Assembly (NCBI RefSeq): GCF_030386795.1
Contig: NZ_JANUQM010000015.1
Coordinates: forward strand, 1-64,000
Direction of reading: 5' to 3'
Length of the DNA stretch: 64,000 bases
Source of the DNA: Streptomyces sp. S.PNR 29
Lineage (GTDB): Bacteria; Actinomycetota; Actinomycetes; Streptomycetales; Streptomycetaceae
The position numbers were made by a program, and so were the translations under genes. Positions 1 through 9,117 of the stretch are shown here, one piece after another. Below the pieces are notes generated by a model. That model was not told where the DNA came from, made no database searches, and saw nothing but the letters and a program-made list of their open reading frames with translations. The first letter of the stretch is position 1; each line of letters starts with the position of its first letter.

Positions 1-1309
1 CGGGTGGCTCGGCCGGGGCGGCCGGGGCGGTGGCCCGGCCGCGGCGCCGGCGCTGGGGCAGCCCTCCGGCGTCGCGCGGCCCGCGGTGGCCCGATCCGGC
101 GGCGGAGGCGTCGGATTCCTGCTCGGCTCCGTAACCGTGGGTGGAGGAGGGAGCGTCGGTCTCGTCCCGTACGGTGCCGGACGGGGCGGACGCCGGCTGC
201 GGCGCGGCGGTCGCGGCCCTCTCCTCCCGCAGGGCCCTGCGCGTCGGGCGTGGGGCGCTGGCCGCCGGCGGCTTCTCCTCGGGGTCGAGATGGGTCAGAA
301 GGTGGCTGTCGACTCTGACCACCGCACGCACCCCGCCGTACGGGGACGGGGACGACACGTCCACACCCAGGTCGAACTGCCGGGTGAGCTGGCCGATGGC
401 GGCGAGGCCCATGCGCGGCGGATCGCCGAGGTCGGTGAGCAGGATCGGTTCGGAACCGGCCACCAGCCGCTGGGCGCGCGCCCGTTCGTCCTCCGTCATA
501 CCCAGGCCGGCGTCGTCGATGGTGACGCAGACGCCGTGGTGGACATGTTCCAGGTTGACCACGACGTCGGTGTCGGGCGCCGAGTGCCGCAGCGCGTTGT
601 CGAGGAGCTCGGCGACGATGATCGCGACCGGCTCGACGGCGTGCGACATGAGCGCGGTGCCCGCCTTGAGGTGGTTGTGGACCCGCACCCGGTGGTAGCC
701 CGCGAGCCGTGCCTGACCGCCTGTCACCGCGTCCACCAGGTGGGAGTCCTCCCGGGCGAGCCCCACCCAGGCTCCGCACACGACCGCGGCCACCTGCGCC
801 CGGCGCAGCGACTGCTCGTTCTCGTGGTCCAGTGCGAACAGGGTCTGCGCCAACTCGGGATCGTCGAACCGCTGCTGCAGACCTCGAAGCGCGTCCTGCA
901 ACCGGTACAGGGCCGCCTGGATCTCCCGTGTGGCGCCACGCATCCCGGCCTGTGCGGCCGCGTCGATCCGGGTGTGCTGCGCGACCAGCTCGGTGCGCAG
1001 CTGCTGCAGGACCTTCTCCAGTGCCTCGCCGAGTTGCGAGTCGGCGGTCAGCGGCTGCAGCGGACCCGGCACGGTGAGGTGGGGGTGGGCCAGCTGACGG
1101 GCGGCGGCGGGTATCCGGCGCGTCGCAAGATGCTCGACCTCCGCCGCGACCGCCCGCCGTAAGCCGTCGAGCCGGGTGCGCAACGTGGCCAACTCCTCGC
1201 GTTGCGCGGCCCGTTGGCGTCGTGATCGCAGTAGCCCGCCGCCGAGGGCAAGCGCGGACAGCGTGCCGGCCGCGAGACCGCCGGCCACCAGGTCCGGTAG
1301 TTCGATCAT
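1..1309 (-). CDS. Conservon-type (CvnA-like) sensor histidine kinase/ATPase, 3' end cut by window edge
   Basis: The reading frame stays open for 436 codons from ATG 1309 to the window edge, so the C-terminus is missing. One N-terminal membrane segment (about residues 5-24) is followed by an Arg-rich stretch and a long coiled coil. Next come a degenerate dimerisation helix (LFALDHENEQSLRRAQ) and an HATPase_c domain with N-box ELLDNALRHS, G1 box DDAGLGM and G2 region MGLAAIGQLTRQF. The tail is Pro/Ala-rich. These are marks of the actinobacterial conservon kinases, which normally work with roadblock, DUF742 and GTPase partners at the membrane. Such partners would lie outside the window. No canonical H-box histidine is evident in the helix (LDH followed by ENEQ), so phosphotransfer activity is uncertain. 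Confidence 0.8.
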   Translation of the reverse strand, partial: MIELPDLVAGGLAAGTLSALALGGGLLRSRRQRAAQREELATLRTRLDGLRRAVAAEVEHLATRRIPAAARQLAHPHLTVPGPLQPLTADSQLGEALEKVLQQLRTELVAQHTRIDAAAQAGMRGATREIQAALYRLQDALRGLQQRFDDPELAQTLFALDHENEQSLRRAQVAAVVCGAWVGLAREDSHLVDAVTGGQARLAGYHRVRVHNHLKAGTALMSHAVEPVAIIVAELLDNALRHSAPDTDVVVNLEHVHHGVCVTIDDAGLGMTEDERARAQRLVAGSEPILLTDLGDPPRMGLAAIGQLTRQFDLGVDVSSPSPYGGVRAVVRVDSHLLTHLDPEEKPPAASAPRPTRRALREERAATAAPQPASAPSGTVRDETDAPSSTHGYGAEQESDASAAGSGHRGPRDAGGLPQRRRRGRATAPAAPAEPP

Positions 1310-1710
1310 CGAATCGGTTCCAAGGGAATCGGTTCCAGGGGGAGAGGGGCAGGGTGGGCTCCGAGACCCCGGTGACGAGGTGCTCGCAGCACAGTACACA
1401 CCGTCATCGACCGCTCTCGCGCGAGTGAGCGACACTTCGCTTCGAAAGTGACCGGTCTCTCTTCGATTCTGCGTGGACTGTCTGAATTGGCGTGAGGTAA
1501 AGGGGAGTTGAGGAGGAGAAGGAGCTTCCATGCTGACGCGATATGTCGCAATTGAGCAGTCTTGGCCGGTATCGTCCCGGTCGTCCCGTCCCAGGCTGTG
1601 TGCCTTGCTGAAGGGCGGGTACCCGTCCGGCGCTGAAGGGGTCCGCTGCCCGGGCGCCGCGGGGCCCGGCCCATGTGGACCCGGACGAGTACCGCGACTA
1701 GGAGGCTCGC
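1310..1710. other. Intergenic region upstream of the kinase and of the 78-aa protein
   Basis: No convincing gene. Just upstream of the kinase start is a direct repeat, GAATCGGTTCCA, at 1311-1322 and 1326-1337 (15-bp period). It could be a regulator site or a local duplication. A 63-codon ORF (1530-1721, +) has a purine-rich GGAGGAG-like stretch before its ATG, but its protein is unremarkable and it overlaps the next gene, so I do not call it. Confidence 0.4.
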
Positions 1711-1947
1711 ATGACCAGTAGCACGGAGACCGGCGGTGTGACCGGCACCCGCGACAAGAACTACGACCTGATCTGGTACGTCGAGTCGTGCCTGGAGAAC
1801 GCGCTGCGCCTGGAGACCTACATCCAGGACGCCGAGCGCGACAACGACTCCCAGCTCGCGGAGCTGTTCCGCAAGGCTCAGGCGGACAGCCGCAAGGGCG
1901 CCGAACTGGGCAAGGAACTCCTCCGTACACGGCTGAACGGCGGCTGA
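1711..1947 (+). CDS. Small conserved-type helical protein of unknown function (78 aa)
   Basis: ATG 1711 follows AGGAGG at ideal spacing. The product is highly charged and probably all-helical, with the core YDLIWYVESCLENALRLETY and a Lys/Arg/Glu-rich C-terminus. There is no signal peptide or membrane segment, so it is probably a cytosolic accessory or stress protein. I do not recognise a family and assign no function. A strong hairpin lies just downstream, consistent with a single-gene transcript. Codon use matches a real Streptomyces gene. Confidence 0.7.
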   Translation: MTSSTETGGVTGTRDKNYDLIWYVESCLENALRLETYIQDAERDNDSQLAELFRKAQADSRKGAELGKELLRTRLNGG

Positions 1948-1965
1948 GCGCGACTCACCCGGAAG

Positions 1966-1998
1966 GCCCGGACACCGTGACGAGACCGGTGTCCGGGC
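1966..1998. terminator. Hairpin terminator between the 78-aa gene and the hydrolase
   Basis: Perfect 12-bp stem (GCCCGGACACCG / CGGTGTCCGGGC) with a 9-nt loop and no U-tract, as is usual in Streptomyces. It lies between convergent genes and could serve both. Confidence 0.7.
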
Positions 1999-2038
1999 GC
2001 GTTCGGACACAGACGGGGCGGGGTCGCACCGACGACGG

Positions 2039-2911
2039 CTAGCTGATCGGCGGCGTCGCCACGGTCGTGCGGGCGCGGTGCCCATCTCTGAGGAACGGGC
2101 GGAGCAGCCCGAGCAGGGCGTCCGGGCGGTGCAGCGGGATGATGTGGCCGCAGTCCTCGACGAGACGGCCGGTGAGGTCGTCGGCGAAGGGGCGGAGCTG
2201 GTGCTCCAGGGCCGTGCCGACGGGATGCGAGCCCACCGTCATCACCGGAACCGTCAGCCGTGACGTGGCGACCGCCTGCTGGATCTGCGCGGCACTGAGA
2301 GGCAGAGCCCGGTAGTACGAGAAGGCGCACCGCAGGGCCTCGCGGCCGGTGTAGGCGCGCGTGAACGCGTCCCGTATCACCGGGCGTACGCCTTCCCCGA
2401 GCGTGCCCGCGTCGAGGAACCAGTCGACGTAGCGGTCCTCGTCGCCGTCCAGGACGCTCTCCGCGAGACCGGGAGCGGAGTGGAAGCCGAACCACCACGG
2501 GGCGCCGTCCGCGAGAAAGGTCTCGGCGCCGGGGAGCCTGCCGAGCAGGGACTCCATGAGCACCAGCCGCCGCACGAGGCCGGGACGGCGCATCGCGAGG
2601 AGAAAGGCGGGCGGGGTGCCTGCGTCGATGCCCACCACGGCGGCCGGGGACTCACCGAGCGCTTCCAGCAGAGCTGCGGCGTCGTCGGCCAGGGAGCCCG
2701 CGTCATAGCCGGACTCCGCCCGGTCGCTCGCCCCGAACCCGCGCAGATCCGGCGCGATCAACCGGTACTCGTCGCACAGGCCCGCCATGACGTCGGTCCA
2801 CAACTCCCAGGTGTGCGGGAAGCCGTGCAGAAGCAGCACGGCGGGCCCCCGGCCGGCCAGGGCCACGTTGAGTTCGACGCCGTTGACGGGGACGCGGCGC
2901 AGCTCGGTCAC
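2039..2911 (-). CDS. Alpha/beta hydrolase, epoxide hydrolase/dehalogenase-like
   Basis: 290 aa from GTG 2911, chosen because AGGAGG lies 6-7 nt upstream; an upstream GTG would add 12 unlikely residues. The oxyanion motif is LLHGFPHTWELW. The nucleophile elbow is VGIDAGTPP, so the nucleophile is Asp rather than Ser, as in epoxide hydrolases and haloalkane dehalogenases. The catalytic His is in EDCGHIIPLHRPD near the C-terminus. It is cytosolic and its substrate is unknown. It is divergent from an HxlR-type regulator 96 bp away, which suggests induction by a small electrophile. Confidence 0.85.
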   Translation of the reverse strand: MTELRRVPVNGVELNVALAGRGPAVLLLHGFPHTWELWTDVMAGLCDEYRLIAPDLRGFGASDRAESGYDAGSLADDAAALLEALGESPAAVVGIDAGTPPAFLLAMRRPGLVRRLVLMESLLGRLPGAETFLADGAPWWFGFHSAPGLAESVLDGDEDRYVDWFLDAGTLGEGVRPVIRDAFTRAYTGREALRCAFSYYRALPLSAAQIQQAVATSRLTVPVMTVGSHPVGTALEHQLRPFADDLTGRLVEDCGHIIPLHRPDALLGLLRPFLRDGHRARTTVATPPIS

Positions 2912-3007
2912 AGATCCTCCTGTGGTAACCAAAAGTGACAACCGCACGCTAGGTGACTAGCCTGGTGGGGCCAAGAAGGCACTTTCTCCTCAGGTGGTGA
3001 GCTCCAG
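2912..3007. promoter_or_regulatory. Divergent promoter region between hydrolase and HxlR regulator
   Basis: A 96-bp intergenic region. It contains GTGACAACCG and the partly symmetric CTAGGTGACTAG (2949-2960), plausible HxlR operator material. The assignment rests on position and partial symmetry only. Confidence 0.4.
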
Positions 3008-3421
3008 GTGACCCCGGTGCGGCGCGGCGACCTTTTCGACCCCGAGTGTCCGACCCGTCGTCTGCTGGACCGTATCGGCACCAAATGGACCTCGATGGCG
3101 GTCAAGGTGCTGGCCGAGGCGTCCCCGGAAGAGGTCCGTTTCGCCGACCTGCGCAGACGTATGCCGGGGATCTCACAGAAGATGCTCTCCGCCACCCTCC
3201 AAAGCCTCGTCCGGGACGGCCTGGCCGCTCGCCGTGTCGAGCCGACGGTGCCCCCGCGCGTGCACTACCGGCTCACCGAACTGGGCCTGTCCCTCGAAGG
3301 CCCCCTGGCAGCGCTGCGGACCTGGGCCGAACGTCACATGCCGGAGATCGAGCGCAACAACCGTCTCGACGAGGCAGCGGAACCCACGGGCCCGGTCGGC
3401 ACCGCCGCTGACGCGTCGTGA
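3008..3421 (+). CDS. HxlR-family winged-helix transcriptional regulator
   Basis: 137 aa from GTG 3008. It contains the family signature: a conserved Cys and start (ECPTRRLLDRIGTKWTSMAV), the recognition region MPGISQKMLSATLQSLVRDG, and the wing VPPRVHYRLTELG. HxlR proteins are DNA-binding dimers that often sense aldehydes, quinones or redox through that Cys. Its position opposite the hydrolase gene suggests it controls that gene and itself. The ribosome binding site is weak. The C-terminal 20 residues are low-complexity. Confidence 0.9.
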   Translation: MTPVRRGDLFDPECPTRRLLDRIGTKWTSMAVKVLAEASPEEVRFADLRRRMPGISQKMLSATLQSLVRDGLAARRVEPTVPPRVHYRLTELGLSLEGPLAALRTWAERHMPEIERNNRLDEAAEPTGPVGTAADAS

Positions 3422-3515
3422 GCCCGCGTGCGGGTCGGCCTCGCGTGTGACTTACCCCGCCTCATCGGGTACTCGGGCTGCCTCGCCTGACGGCAGACAC
3501 GAGTCCAAGGAGCCC

Positions 3516-5180
3516 ATGAAGATGACGGACGTATCGAGCCAGGGTCCCGCCCCGGGCGACGACCGCAAGGTGCTCACGAACCGGCAGGGCCACCCGGTCT
3601 ACGACAACCAGAACCAGCGCACGGTCGGCGCCCGCGGCCCCGCCACGCTGGAGAACTACCAGTTCCTGGAGAAGATCAGCCACTTCGACCGGGAACGCAT
3701 CCCCGAGCGCGTCGTCCACGCCCGTGGCGTGACCGCGTACGGGTTCTTCGAGGCCTACGGCACCTGGGGCGACGAGCCGATCGACCGCTACACCCGGGCC
3801 AAGCTGTTCCAGGAGCGGGGCAAGCGCACCGACGTCGCCGTCCGGTTCTCCACCGTCATCGGCGGACGCGACTCCTCCGAGGCGGCCCGGGACCCCCGGG
3901 GTTTCGCGGTGAAGTTCTACACCGAGGACGGCAACTGGGACCTCGTCGGCAACAACCTCGGAGTCTTCTTCATCCGGGACGCCATCAAGTTCCCGGACGT
4001 CATCCACGCCCTGAAGCCCGACCCGGTGACGTTCGAACAGCAGCCCCGCCGCATCTTCGACTTCATGTCGCAGACGCCCGAGGCGATGCACATGCTGGTC
4101 AACCTGTTCAGCCCGCGTGGCATACCGGCCGACTACCGCCACATGCAGGGCTTCGGCGTCAACACCTACAAGTGGGTCAACGCCGAGGGCCGCACCGTCC
4201 TCGTCAAGTACCACTGGATGCCCAAGCAGGGCGTGCGCAGCATGACCGAGGAGGATGCCGCGAACGTCCAGGCAGAGTCCCTGGGACACGCCACCAAGGA
4301 CCTGTACGAGGCGGTCGCACGCGGCGACTGCCCCGAGTGGGAACTCCTGGTCCAGATGATGGACGACCACGAGCACCCGGAGCTCGACTTCGATCCGCTG
4401 GACGACACCAAGACCTGGCCGGAACAGGAGTTCCCGCCGAAGCCGGTCGGCCGGATGGTGCTCGACCGGATGCCGCAGGACTTCTTCGCCGAGAACGAGC
4501 AGATCTCCTTCGGCACCGGTGTACTCGTCGACGGCCTGGACTTCTCCGACGACAAGATGCTCGTCGGCCGCACCTTCTCCTACAGCGACACCCAGCGCTA
4601 CCGGGTCGGCCCCAACTACCTGCAGCTCCCCGTCAACCAGGCCAAGAACGCCGATGTCCGCACCAACCAGCGCGACGGCGCGATGACGTACCACGTGGAC
4701 GGCGCGGGGGAGAACCCCGACGTCAACTACGAACCCTCGATCAGGGGCGGTCTGCGGGAGTCGGAATACCCGACCCACGACGAGCAGGGACCGGAGATCC
4801 GGGGGCGGCTGACCCGCAAACGCATCCCCCGCACCAACGACTACCTGCAGGCCGGTCAGCGCTACCTGCTGCTGGAGGACTGGGAGCGCGAGGACCTGGT
4901 GAAGAACTTCGTCACCCTGCTGTCGCAGTGCGACCGGCCGGTGCAGGAACGCATGGTGTGGCACTTCCTCCTGGTCGAGAACGACCTGGGACTGAGGGTC
5001 GGCGAGGGCCTGGGCATCAGCCCCGAGGACGTCGCCGGGCTGGAACCGCTGGCCAGTCAGGACCTCACGGACGAGGACCGCAAGCGCCTGTCCAACCTGG
5101 GCAAGAACCCGCCGCGCGACGTGGAGGGCCTCACCATGACCCACTGCGTCCCCGACGAACGGCACGTCGTGACCCGCTGA
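3516..5180 (+). CDS. Monofunctional heme catalase
   Basis: 554 aa from ATG 3516 (AAGGAG upstream). The frame is open further 5' but that part overlaps the HxlR gene. It disproportionates H2O2 to water and O2. Visible motifs are the distal His region (ERVVHARGVTAYG), RFSTVIGGRDSSEAARDPRG, GNNLGVFFIRDAIKFPD with the distal Asn, FFAENEQISF, and the proximal heme-Tyr motif FSYSDTQRYR. The length fits a small-subunit clade catalase with a C-terminal extension. No signal peptide is visible. The start lies 94 bp after the HxlR gene, so co-regulation is possible. Its stop is 4 bp from that of the convergent next gene, with no room for a terminator. Confidence 0.95.
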   Translation: MKMTDVSSQGPAPGDDRKVLTNRQGHPVYDNQNQRTVGARGPATLENYQFLEKISHFDRERIPERVVHARGVTAYGFFEAYGTWGDEPIDRYTRAKLFQERGKRTDVAVRFSTVIGGRDSSEAARDPRGFAVKFYTEDGNWDLVGNNLGVFFIRDAIKFPDVIHALKPDPVTFEQQPRRIFDFMSQTPEAMHMLVNLFSPRGIPADYRHMQGFGVNTYKWVNAEGRTVLVKYHWMPKQGVRSMTEEDAANVQAESLGHATKDLYEAVARGDCPEWELLVQMMDDHEHPELDFDPLDDTKTWPEQEFPPKPVGRMVLDRMPQDFFAENEQISFGTGVLVDGLDFSDDKMLVGRTFSYSDTQRYRVGPNYLQLPVNQAKNADVRTNQRDGAMTYHVDGAGENPDVNYEPSIRGGLRESEYPTHDEQGPEIRGRLTRKRIPRTNDYLQAGQRYLLLEDWEREDLVKNFVTLLSQCDRPVQERMVWHFLLVENDLGLRVGEGLGISPEDVAGLEPLASQDLTDEDRKRLSNLGKNPPRDVEGLTMTHCVPDERHVVTR

Positions 5181-5184
5181 ACGG

Positions 5185-6066
5185 TCACTGGGCCAGAGCC
5201 GCCCGGGCCACCGCGAGGGCCTGTTCGGCATAGCCGCGGCCGAACAGCACCGCGTGCACCAGCAGTGGGAACAGCTGGTGCACGCCGACCCGCTCGGCCC
5301 AGCCGTCGGCGAGCGGCGCGGCCTCCTGGTAGCCCTCCAGCACCCGGTCCAGATGGGGACAGCCGAAGAGGTGAAGCATCGCCAGGTCGGTCTCCCGGTG
5401 CCCGCCGTGCGCGGCCGGGTCGATCAGCCACACCTCGCCGTCGGCGCCCCACAGCACGTTGCCGTTCCACAGGTCGCCGTGCAGGCGGGCGGGCGGCTCG
5501 TCCGGCCCCGCCAGCTCGGGCAGCCGCTCGCAGACCTGCTCGACGACACCGGCCTCGGCGGCGCGGACAGTGCGGTCGTCGACCGCGCGGCGCAGATACG
5601 GCAGCACCCGGTGCTCGGCGTACCAGTGCGGCCAGTCGCTCCCCCGGGCGTTGCGCATCGGGGCCAGCCCGATGTACGCGTCCTCGGGACCACCGGGCGG
5701 TGCGGCGCCGAACGCGGGCGCACCGGCGGCGTGCAGCGCGGCCAGCTCCCGGCCGAACCGCGTCGCCGCCGCAGCGCCGGGCCGGCCCCCGGGCACCCGG
5801 TCGACGACCAGCCAGTGCGGGTCGTCGCCGTGCACGGCCGGAACGCGCACCGCGCCGGCGTCGGCGAGCCAGCGCAGCCCCGCCGCCTCGGCCCGTACCG
5901 CACCGTCGCCCTCGGCCCGCTTGGCCATCACCACCCGGCCGTCGTCGAGGGTCACTTCGGCGAGCGTCGAGGACAGCCGGCGCTCGCCGGTCACCGCCCG
6001 CCCGGTGAGACGTGCCGCGGCGGCCCCCGGTCCCTCGCCGTCCGCAGAGCCTGGAGATGAGGTCAT
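5185..6066 (-). CDS. Fructosamine kinase family protein
   Basis: 293 aa from ATG 6066. GTG 6075 is an alternative and neither start has a strong ribosome site. The aminoglycoside-phosphotransferase fold is shown by ATP-site lysine VVMAKR, the Brenner motif LHGDLWNGNVLW (catalytic Asp), and the metal-binding LIDPAAHGGHRETDLAM. The family phosphorylates ketoamine-modified proteins or sugar amines for deglycation. It is cytosolic, and convergent with the catalase gene. Confidence 0.88.
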   Translation of the reverse strand: MTSSPGSADGEGPGAAAARLTGRAVTGERRLSSTLAEVTLDDGRVVMAKRAEGDGAVRAEAAGLRWLADAGAVRVPAVHGDDPHWLVVDRVPGGRPGAAAATRFGRELAALHAAGAPAFGAAPPGGPEDAYIGLAPMRNARGSDWPHWYAEHRVLPYLRRAVDDRTVRAAEAGVVEQVCERLPELAGPDEPPARLHGDLWNGNVLWGADGEVWLIDPAAHGGHRETDLAMLHLFGCPHLDRVLEGYQEAAPLADGWAERVGVHQLFPLLVHAVLFGRGYAEQALAVARAALAQ

Positions 6067-6195
6067 GACATGCACGGCGACCAGGGTACGGCCCTGCCAC
6101 CGACCGGCGGACGGCCGGGCGCCGCTCCCGCCGACCCGGTGAAAAATCCGCCGCACGCCGATCGAACACCCCGGCACCGGGGGAGCAGTGGGATC

Positions 6196-6519
6196 ATGAC
6201 GAGTTCACCCTTCCACCGCACCATCACCCTGCCGGCCTCCGTCTGCGAACAGGCCGCACAGCACCTGGAGCACGCCGTGCAACGGGCCATCGACGGAGCC
6301 GCAACTCCCTGGCGTGCCTTCCGCGGAGCCGACAGCAGCAACTTCGCGCTCTCCGTCTCCGTCGTCGAACAGGCCGCCGCCTGCCTGCTGGTGCTGGCCG
6401 CCGAAAGCGCCCAGACCCTGCGGCCCTCCGCCCTGCGCGCCGTCATCAGTGTCGCCCTGCACCTGCGGGACGCCGCCAACGCCGCCCACCAGCCGGCCCT
6501 CACCAGCGGCCCGTGGTGA
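6196..6519 (+). CDS. Small hypothetical protein (107 aa)
   Basis: ATG 6196 follows GGAG about 10 nt upstream. The protein is Ala-rich and helical with two similar-looking halves around CEQAAQHLEHAV and VEQAAACLLVLAAE. It has no signal peptide and no recognised domain. It is in Streptomyces codon style with high GC3. Function unknown. Confidence 0.6.
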   Translation: MTSSPFHRTITLPASVCEQAAQHLEHAVQRAIDGAATPWRAFRGADSSNFALSVSVVEQAAACLLVLAAESAQTLRPSALRAVISVALHLRDAANAAHQPALTSGPW

Positions 6520-6696
6520 CTGCGGCCGTGACCTTCCGAGCCGGCGCCCCTGCGCGCTGACGGCGCGGCCGGTACGGCAGGCCGCCACGCTTGTCGGATA
6601 ACCGCATGCCCCCGAACGAGGGACATCACCTCATCCGATGCGGGGCATGACGGGCGCCGGGCGTACCACCACGTCCGCGGCCGCGTTGCAGGGAGC

Positions 6697-7002
6697 ATGA
6701 AGTGGACAGTCACCGCCGGGTGCCTCCTCCTGAAGGCCGAGGGGCAACCGGCACGGTATGGAGAACCCTTCGCAGCGCCGCACGGGGATCCGCCCATCTA
6801 CGCCGCCCTCGTCACGGAGTGGCAGGACGTCGGCCGGATGGTCCCGGGCGCGCGGGACGCGCAGTGGACCGTCCTCACCTCCGTCGGCCCCGCCACGACC
6901 GGGTCGTACGGGTACTCGGCCGCACAGCCCCGCTACGGCGGTTGGGACGGTGCCGTCGACCTGCCCCCGGAACGACGGACGGACCTGATCCCCGTTCACT
7001 GA
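6697..7002 (+). CDS. Small hypothetical protein (101 aa)
   Basis: ATG 6697 with AGGGAG just upstream. The protein is Trp/Tyr/Pro-rich (WTVTAGCLLL, VTEWQDVGRMVPGARDAQW, YGGWDGAVDLPPERR) and looks like a small globular domain. No signal peptide or known motif. It follows another unknown small gene after a 177-bp gap. Function unknown. Confidence 0.55.
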   Translation: MKWTVTAGCLLLKAEGQPARYGEPFAAPHGDPPIYAALVTEWQDVGRMVPGARDAQWTVLTSVGPATTGSYGYSAAQPRYGGWDGAVDLPPERRTDLIPVH

Positions 7003-7021
7003 GCGGCACGGCAACCGGTAC

Positions 7022-7543
7022 TCAGCCGGGCCCGTCACCGCTGTGGGCCCGGAGCCCGGCGGCGGGCCCGCCGCAGGTCGGGCACCGGCCCCTCGCACTG
7101 GCCTGCGCGGCGAGCGTACCGAGCGCCTGCTGCAACGCCAGCTCCACCGCCGACGGCACGAACAGGGTGCCCGTGCCGTCGGGCGGAACCAGCCAGCGCA
7201 GCCGTCCCGCGGCCCGGTGCGGTGCGGGCACCGCGATCCACGCCTCCTGGCCCAAGTACCGGATGTCCGAGCCGATCCAGTGGCCGGCCGGATCCGGCGG
7301 CAGGAAGAAGCCCACCCGTCGGGAGCCGGCGTCGGCGAGCGCGGGACCGGGCGCCTGCGGACCGCACAGCAGCGCGTCGAGAGCCAGCACACCCAGCTCC
7401 TCCGGCACGCTCAGCACGTCCCAGAAGCGTCCGCAGGCCAGCACCGCGACCCCGGACTCCGAATGCCACTGACGCTTGCAGGCCCGTGGATCGGTTGCGG
7501 CGGCGGCGAGCCACTCCGTGGCCTGCCGCATGACTCCTCGCAT
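7022..7543 (-). CDS. Conserved-type hypothetical protein (173 aa)
   Basis: Start ATG 7543 is preceded by GGAGGG; ATG 7531 is also possible. The frame is open upstream without a ribosome site. Segments such as WDVLSVPEELGVLALDALL, RRVGFFLPPDPAGHW and LRWLVPPDGTGTLF look like a conserved actinobacterial domain I cannot name with certainty. A single CPTCGG motif near the C-terminus is too little for a zinc finger. Cytosolic, function unknown. It is convergent with the preceding small gene. Confidence 0.65.
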   Translation of the reverse strand: MRGVMRQATEWLAAAATDPRACKRQWHSESGVAVLACGRFWDVLSVPEELGVLALDALLCGPQAPGPALADAGSRRVGFFLPPDPAGHWIGSDIRYLGQEAWIAVPAPHRAAGRLRWLVPPDGTGTLFVPSAVELALQQALGTLAAQASARGRCPTCGGPAAGLRAHSGDGPG

Positions 7544-7857
7544 GGTGTCCCTCCGCTCGGTCGGCCCGTGCCGACGAGAGGCACCATCGTTGTGGATATT
7601 TCTATGGCGCGGAAGGGGTGGCGAACCGTGGCGAATAGCTCCGTAATGTTCGCTCGGAGAGCAGGTGTTCCCCCGGTTGCGGACGGCGCTGCGACGCCGT
7701 GAGGGCACTCGTGCAGTGGGGCCGGCGCTCCAGGGCGCCGCGGATGACGTGGGCGGCGCTTCGGTGGCACCCGTTCCGCAAGGACCCGTTGGAACCGCTG
7801 GTCAGGACCGCGCGGGGACTGGACTACGGTGCCGGCCGGCGGGACGGCACCGGGTGG
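7544..7857. other. Intergenic region with no supported gene
   Basis: About 310 bp upstream of the 173-aa gene. A + strand ORF (7699-8013) runs into the permease gene, lacks a ribosome site and has no recognisable product. The stretch around 7590-7670 is locally less GC-rich, as expected of a promoter for the minus-strand gene. Confidence 0.4.
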
Positions 7858-9117
7858 TCAGATGCCGACGGCGTGCAGTGTGCCCCAGAGCGCCACGGTG
7901 GAGGCCAGGAGGGTGGCCGGTACGGTCACCAGACCGAGCCGGGTGAAGTCGCCGAGCTCCGCCCGGGTGCCGTGGTGGAGCAGGATGCGCCGCCACAGCA
8001 GGGTGGCCAGTGAGCCGACGTAGGTCAGGTTGGGGCCCAGGTTCACGCCGATCAGCACCGCGAGGACCGGGCCGGGGCCGGCTGCCGCGGTCAGGGGGAT
8101 CAGGGCCAGGACGGCCGGCAGGTTGTTGATGACGTTGGCGAGCACCGCTGCCACCACCGTCACACCCAGCAGCGCCGGCAGCGAGTCCCCCTCCGGCAGC
8201 AGACGTGAGAGCCCGGTGGCCAGGCCCCCCGCCACCACGCCCTTCACCACGACACCCAGCGCCAGGACGAACAGACAGAACAGCGGGGAGGCGGCGCCGA
8301 TCAGCTCCCGGGGCGTGGTGCGGCGCCGCGCCAGCGCCCGCGCCCCGAGCACCACGACACCGCCGAGCGCCGCCCACGCGGGCTCCAGTCCGGCGAGGGA
8401 GGCCACGGCGAACCCGGCGAGCGTGAACGCCAGAACGACGAGCGTGAAGACAGGCACGTCCGGGCCCTTCTCCGGGATGCCGGGTGCGGCGGGCGCGGCG
8501 AGGTCGGTGCGGAAGAAGCGGCGGAAGACGGCGTACTCGACGGCGATCGAGGCCAGCCACGGCAGGGCCATCACGGCGGCGAACCGGGTGAAGGACAGCC
8601 CGCTGGCGGTGAACGCCAGCAGATTGGTCAGGTTGGAGACCGGCAGCAGCAGGGAGGCGGAGTTCGCCAGGTGCGCGGTGGCGTACACATGCGGACGTGC
8701 CGTCGCGCCCGCGCGGGCCGCCGTGGCGAAGACCACCGGGGTGAGCAGGACGACCGTGGCGTCCAGGCTGAGCACGGCCGTGATCGCCGAGGCCACGGCG
8801 AACACGCCGGCCAGCAGCCGCCGTGGACTGCCGCCGCACCAGCGGGCGACGGCCGCCCCGGCGGCCTCGAACAGCCCCTCCTGGGCGCACAGGTGCGCCA
8901 GTACCAGCACCAGGGCCAGAAAGCCCACGACCGGCAGCAGACTCCGGGTCTGTTCCCAGGCCTCGTGCGGCGAGACGGCGCCCACCGCCACGGCCAGCAC
9001 GGCGGCGGGTACGGCGGCCACGGCCTCGGGCCACCCCCGCGGGCGTACGACGGCGAAGCCCAGCACGCCCAGCAGCAGGGCGACCGAGACGGTCTCGGGG
9101 ACGACGGTGGTACTCAG
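7858..9117 (-). CDS. ArsB/NhaD (ion transporter superfamily) permease
   Basis: 419 aa if it starts at CTG 9117, which has GGAGGA exactly 6 nt upstream. The only in-frame conventional start is ATG 9207, with no ribosome site and a Gly/Arg-rich leader. About 11 hydrophobic membrane segments are visible, with signature regions LSLDATVVLLTPVVFATA, HLANSASLLLPVSNLTNLLAF and ANVINNLPAVLALIPL typical of arsenite/Na+ antiporters. Substrate unknown: arsenite, citrate-type anion or Na+/H+ are all possible. No arsR or arsC neighbour supports arsenic. Confidence 0.82.
   Translation of the reverse strand: MSTTVVPETVSVALLLGVLGFAVVRPRGWPEAVAAVPAAVLAVAVGAVSPHEAWEQTRSLLPVVGFLALVLVLAHLCAQEGLFEAAGAAVARWCGGSPRRLLAGVFAVASAITAVLSLDATVVLLTPVVFATAARAGATARPHVYATAHLANSASLLLPVSNLTNLLAFTASGLSFTRFAAVMALPWLASIAVEYAVFRRFFRTDLAAPAAPGIPEKGPDVPVFTLVVLAFTLAGFAVASLAGLEPAWAALGGVVVLGARALARRRTTPRELIGAASPLFCLFVLALGVVVKGVVAGGLATGLSRLLPEGDSLPALLGVTVVAAVLANVINNLPAVLALIPLTAAAGPGPVLAVLIGVNLGPNLTYVGSLATLLWRRILLHHGTRAELGDFTRLGLVTVPATLLASTVALWGTLHAVGI

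Noticed and set aside
86..1162. 358-codon + strand ORF at the left edge
   Set aside because: Antisense to the conservon kinase, whose HATPase motifs are unmistakable on the minus strand.
1530..1721. 63-codon ORF with purine-rich leader
   Set aside because: Product has no features and its end overlaps the well-supported gene at 1711.
3462..5231. 589-codon minus-strand ORF
   Set aside because: Antisense shadow of the catalase gene.
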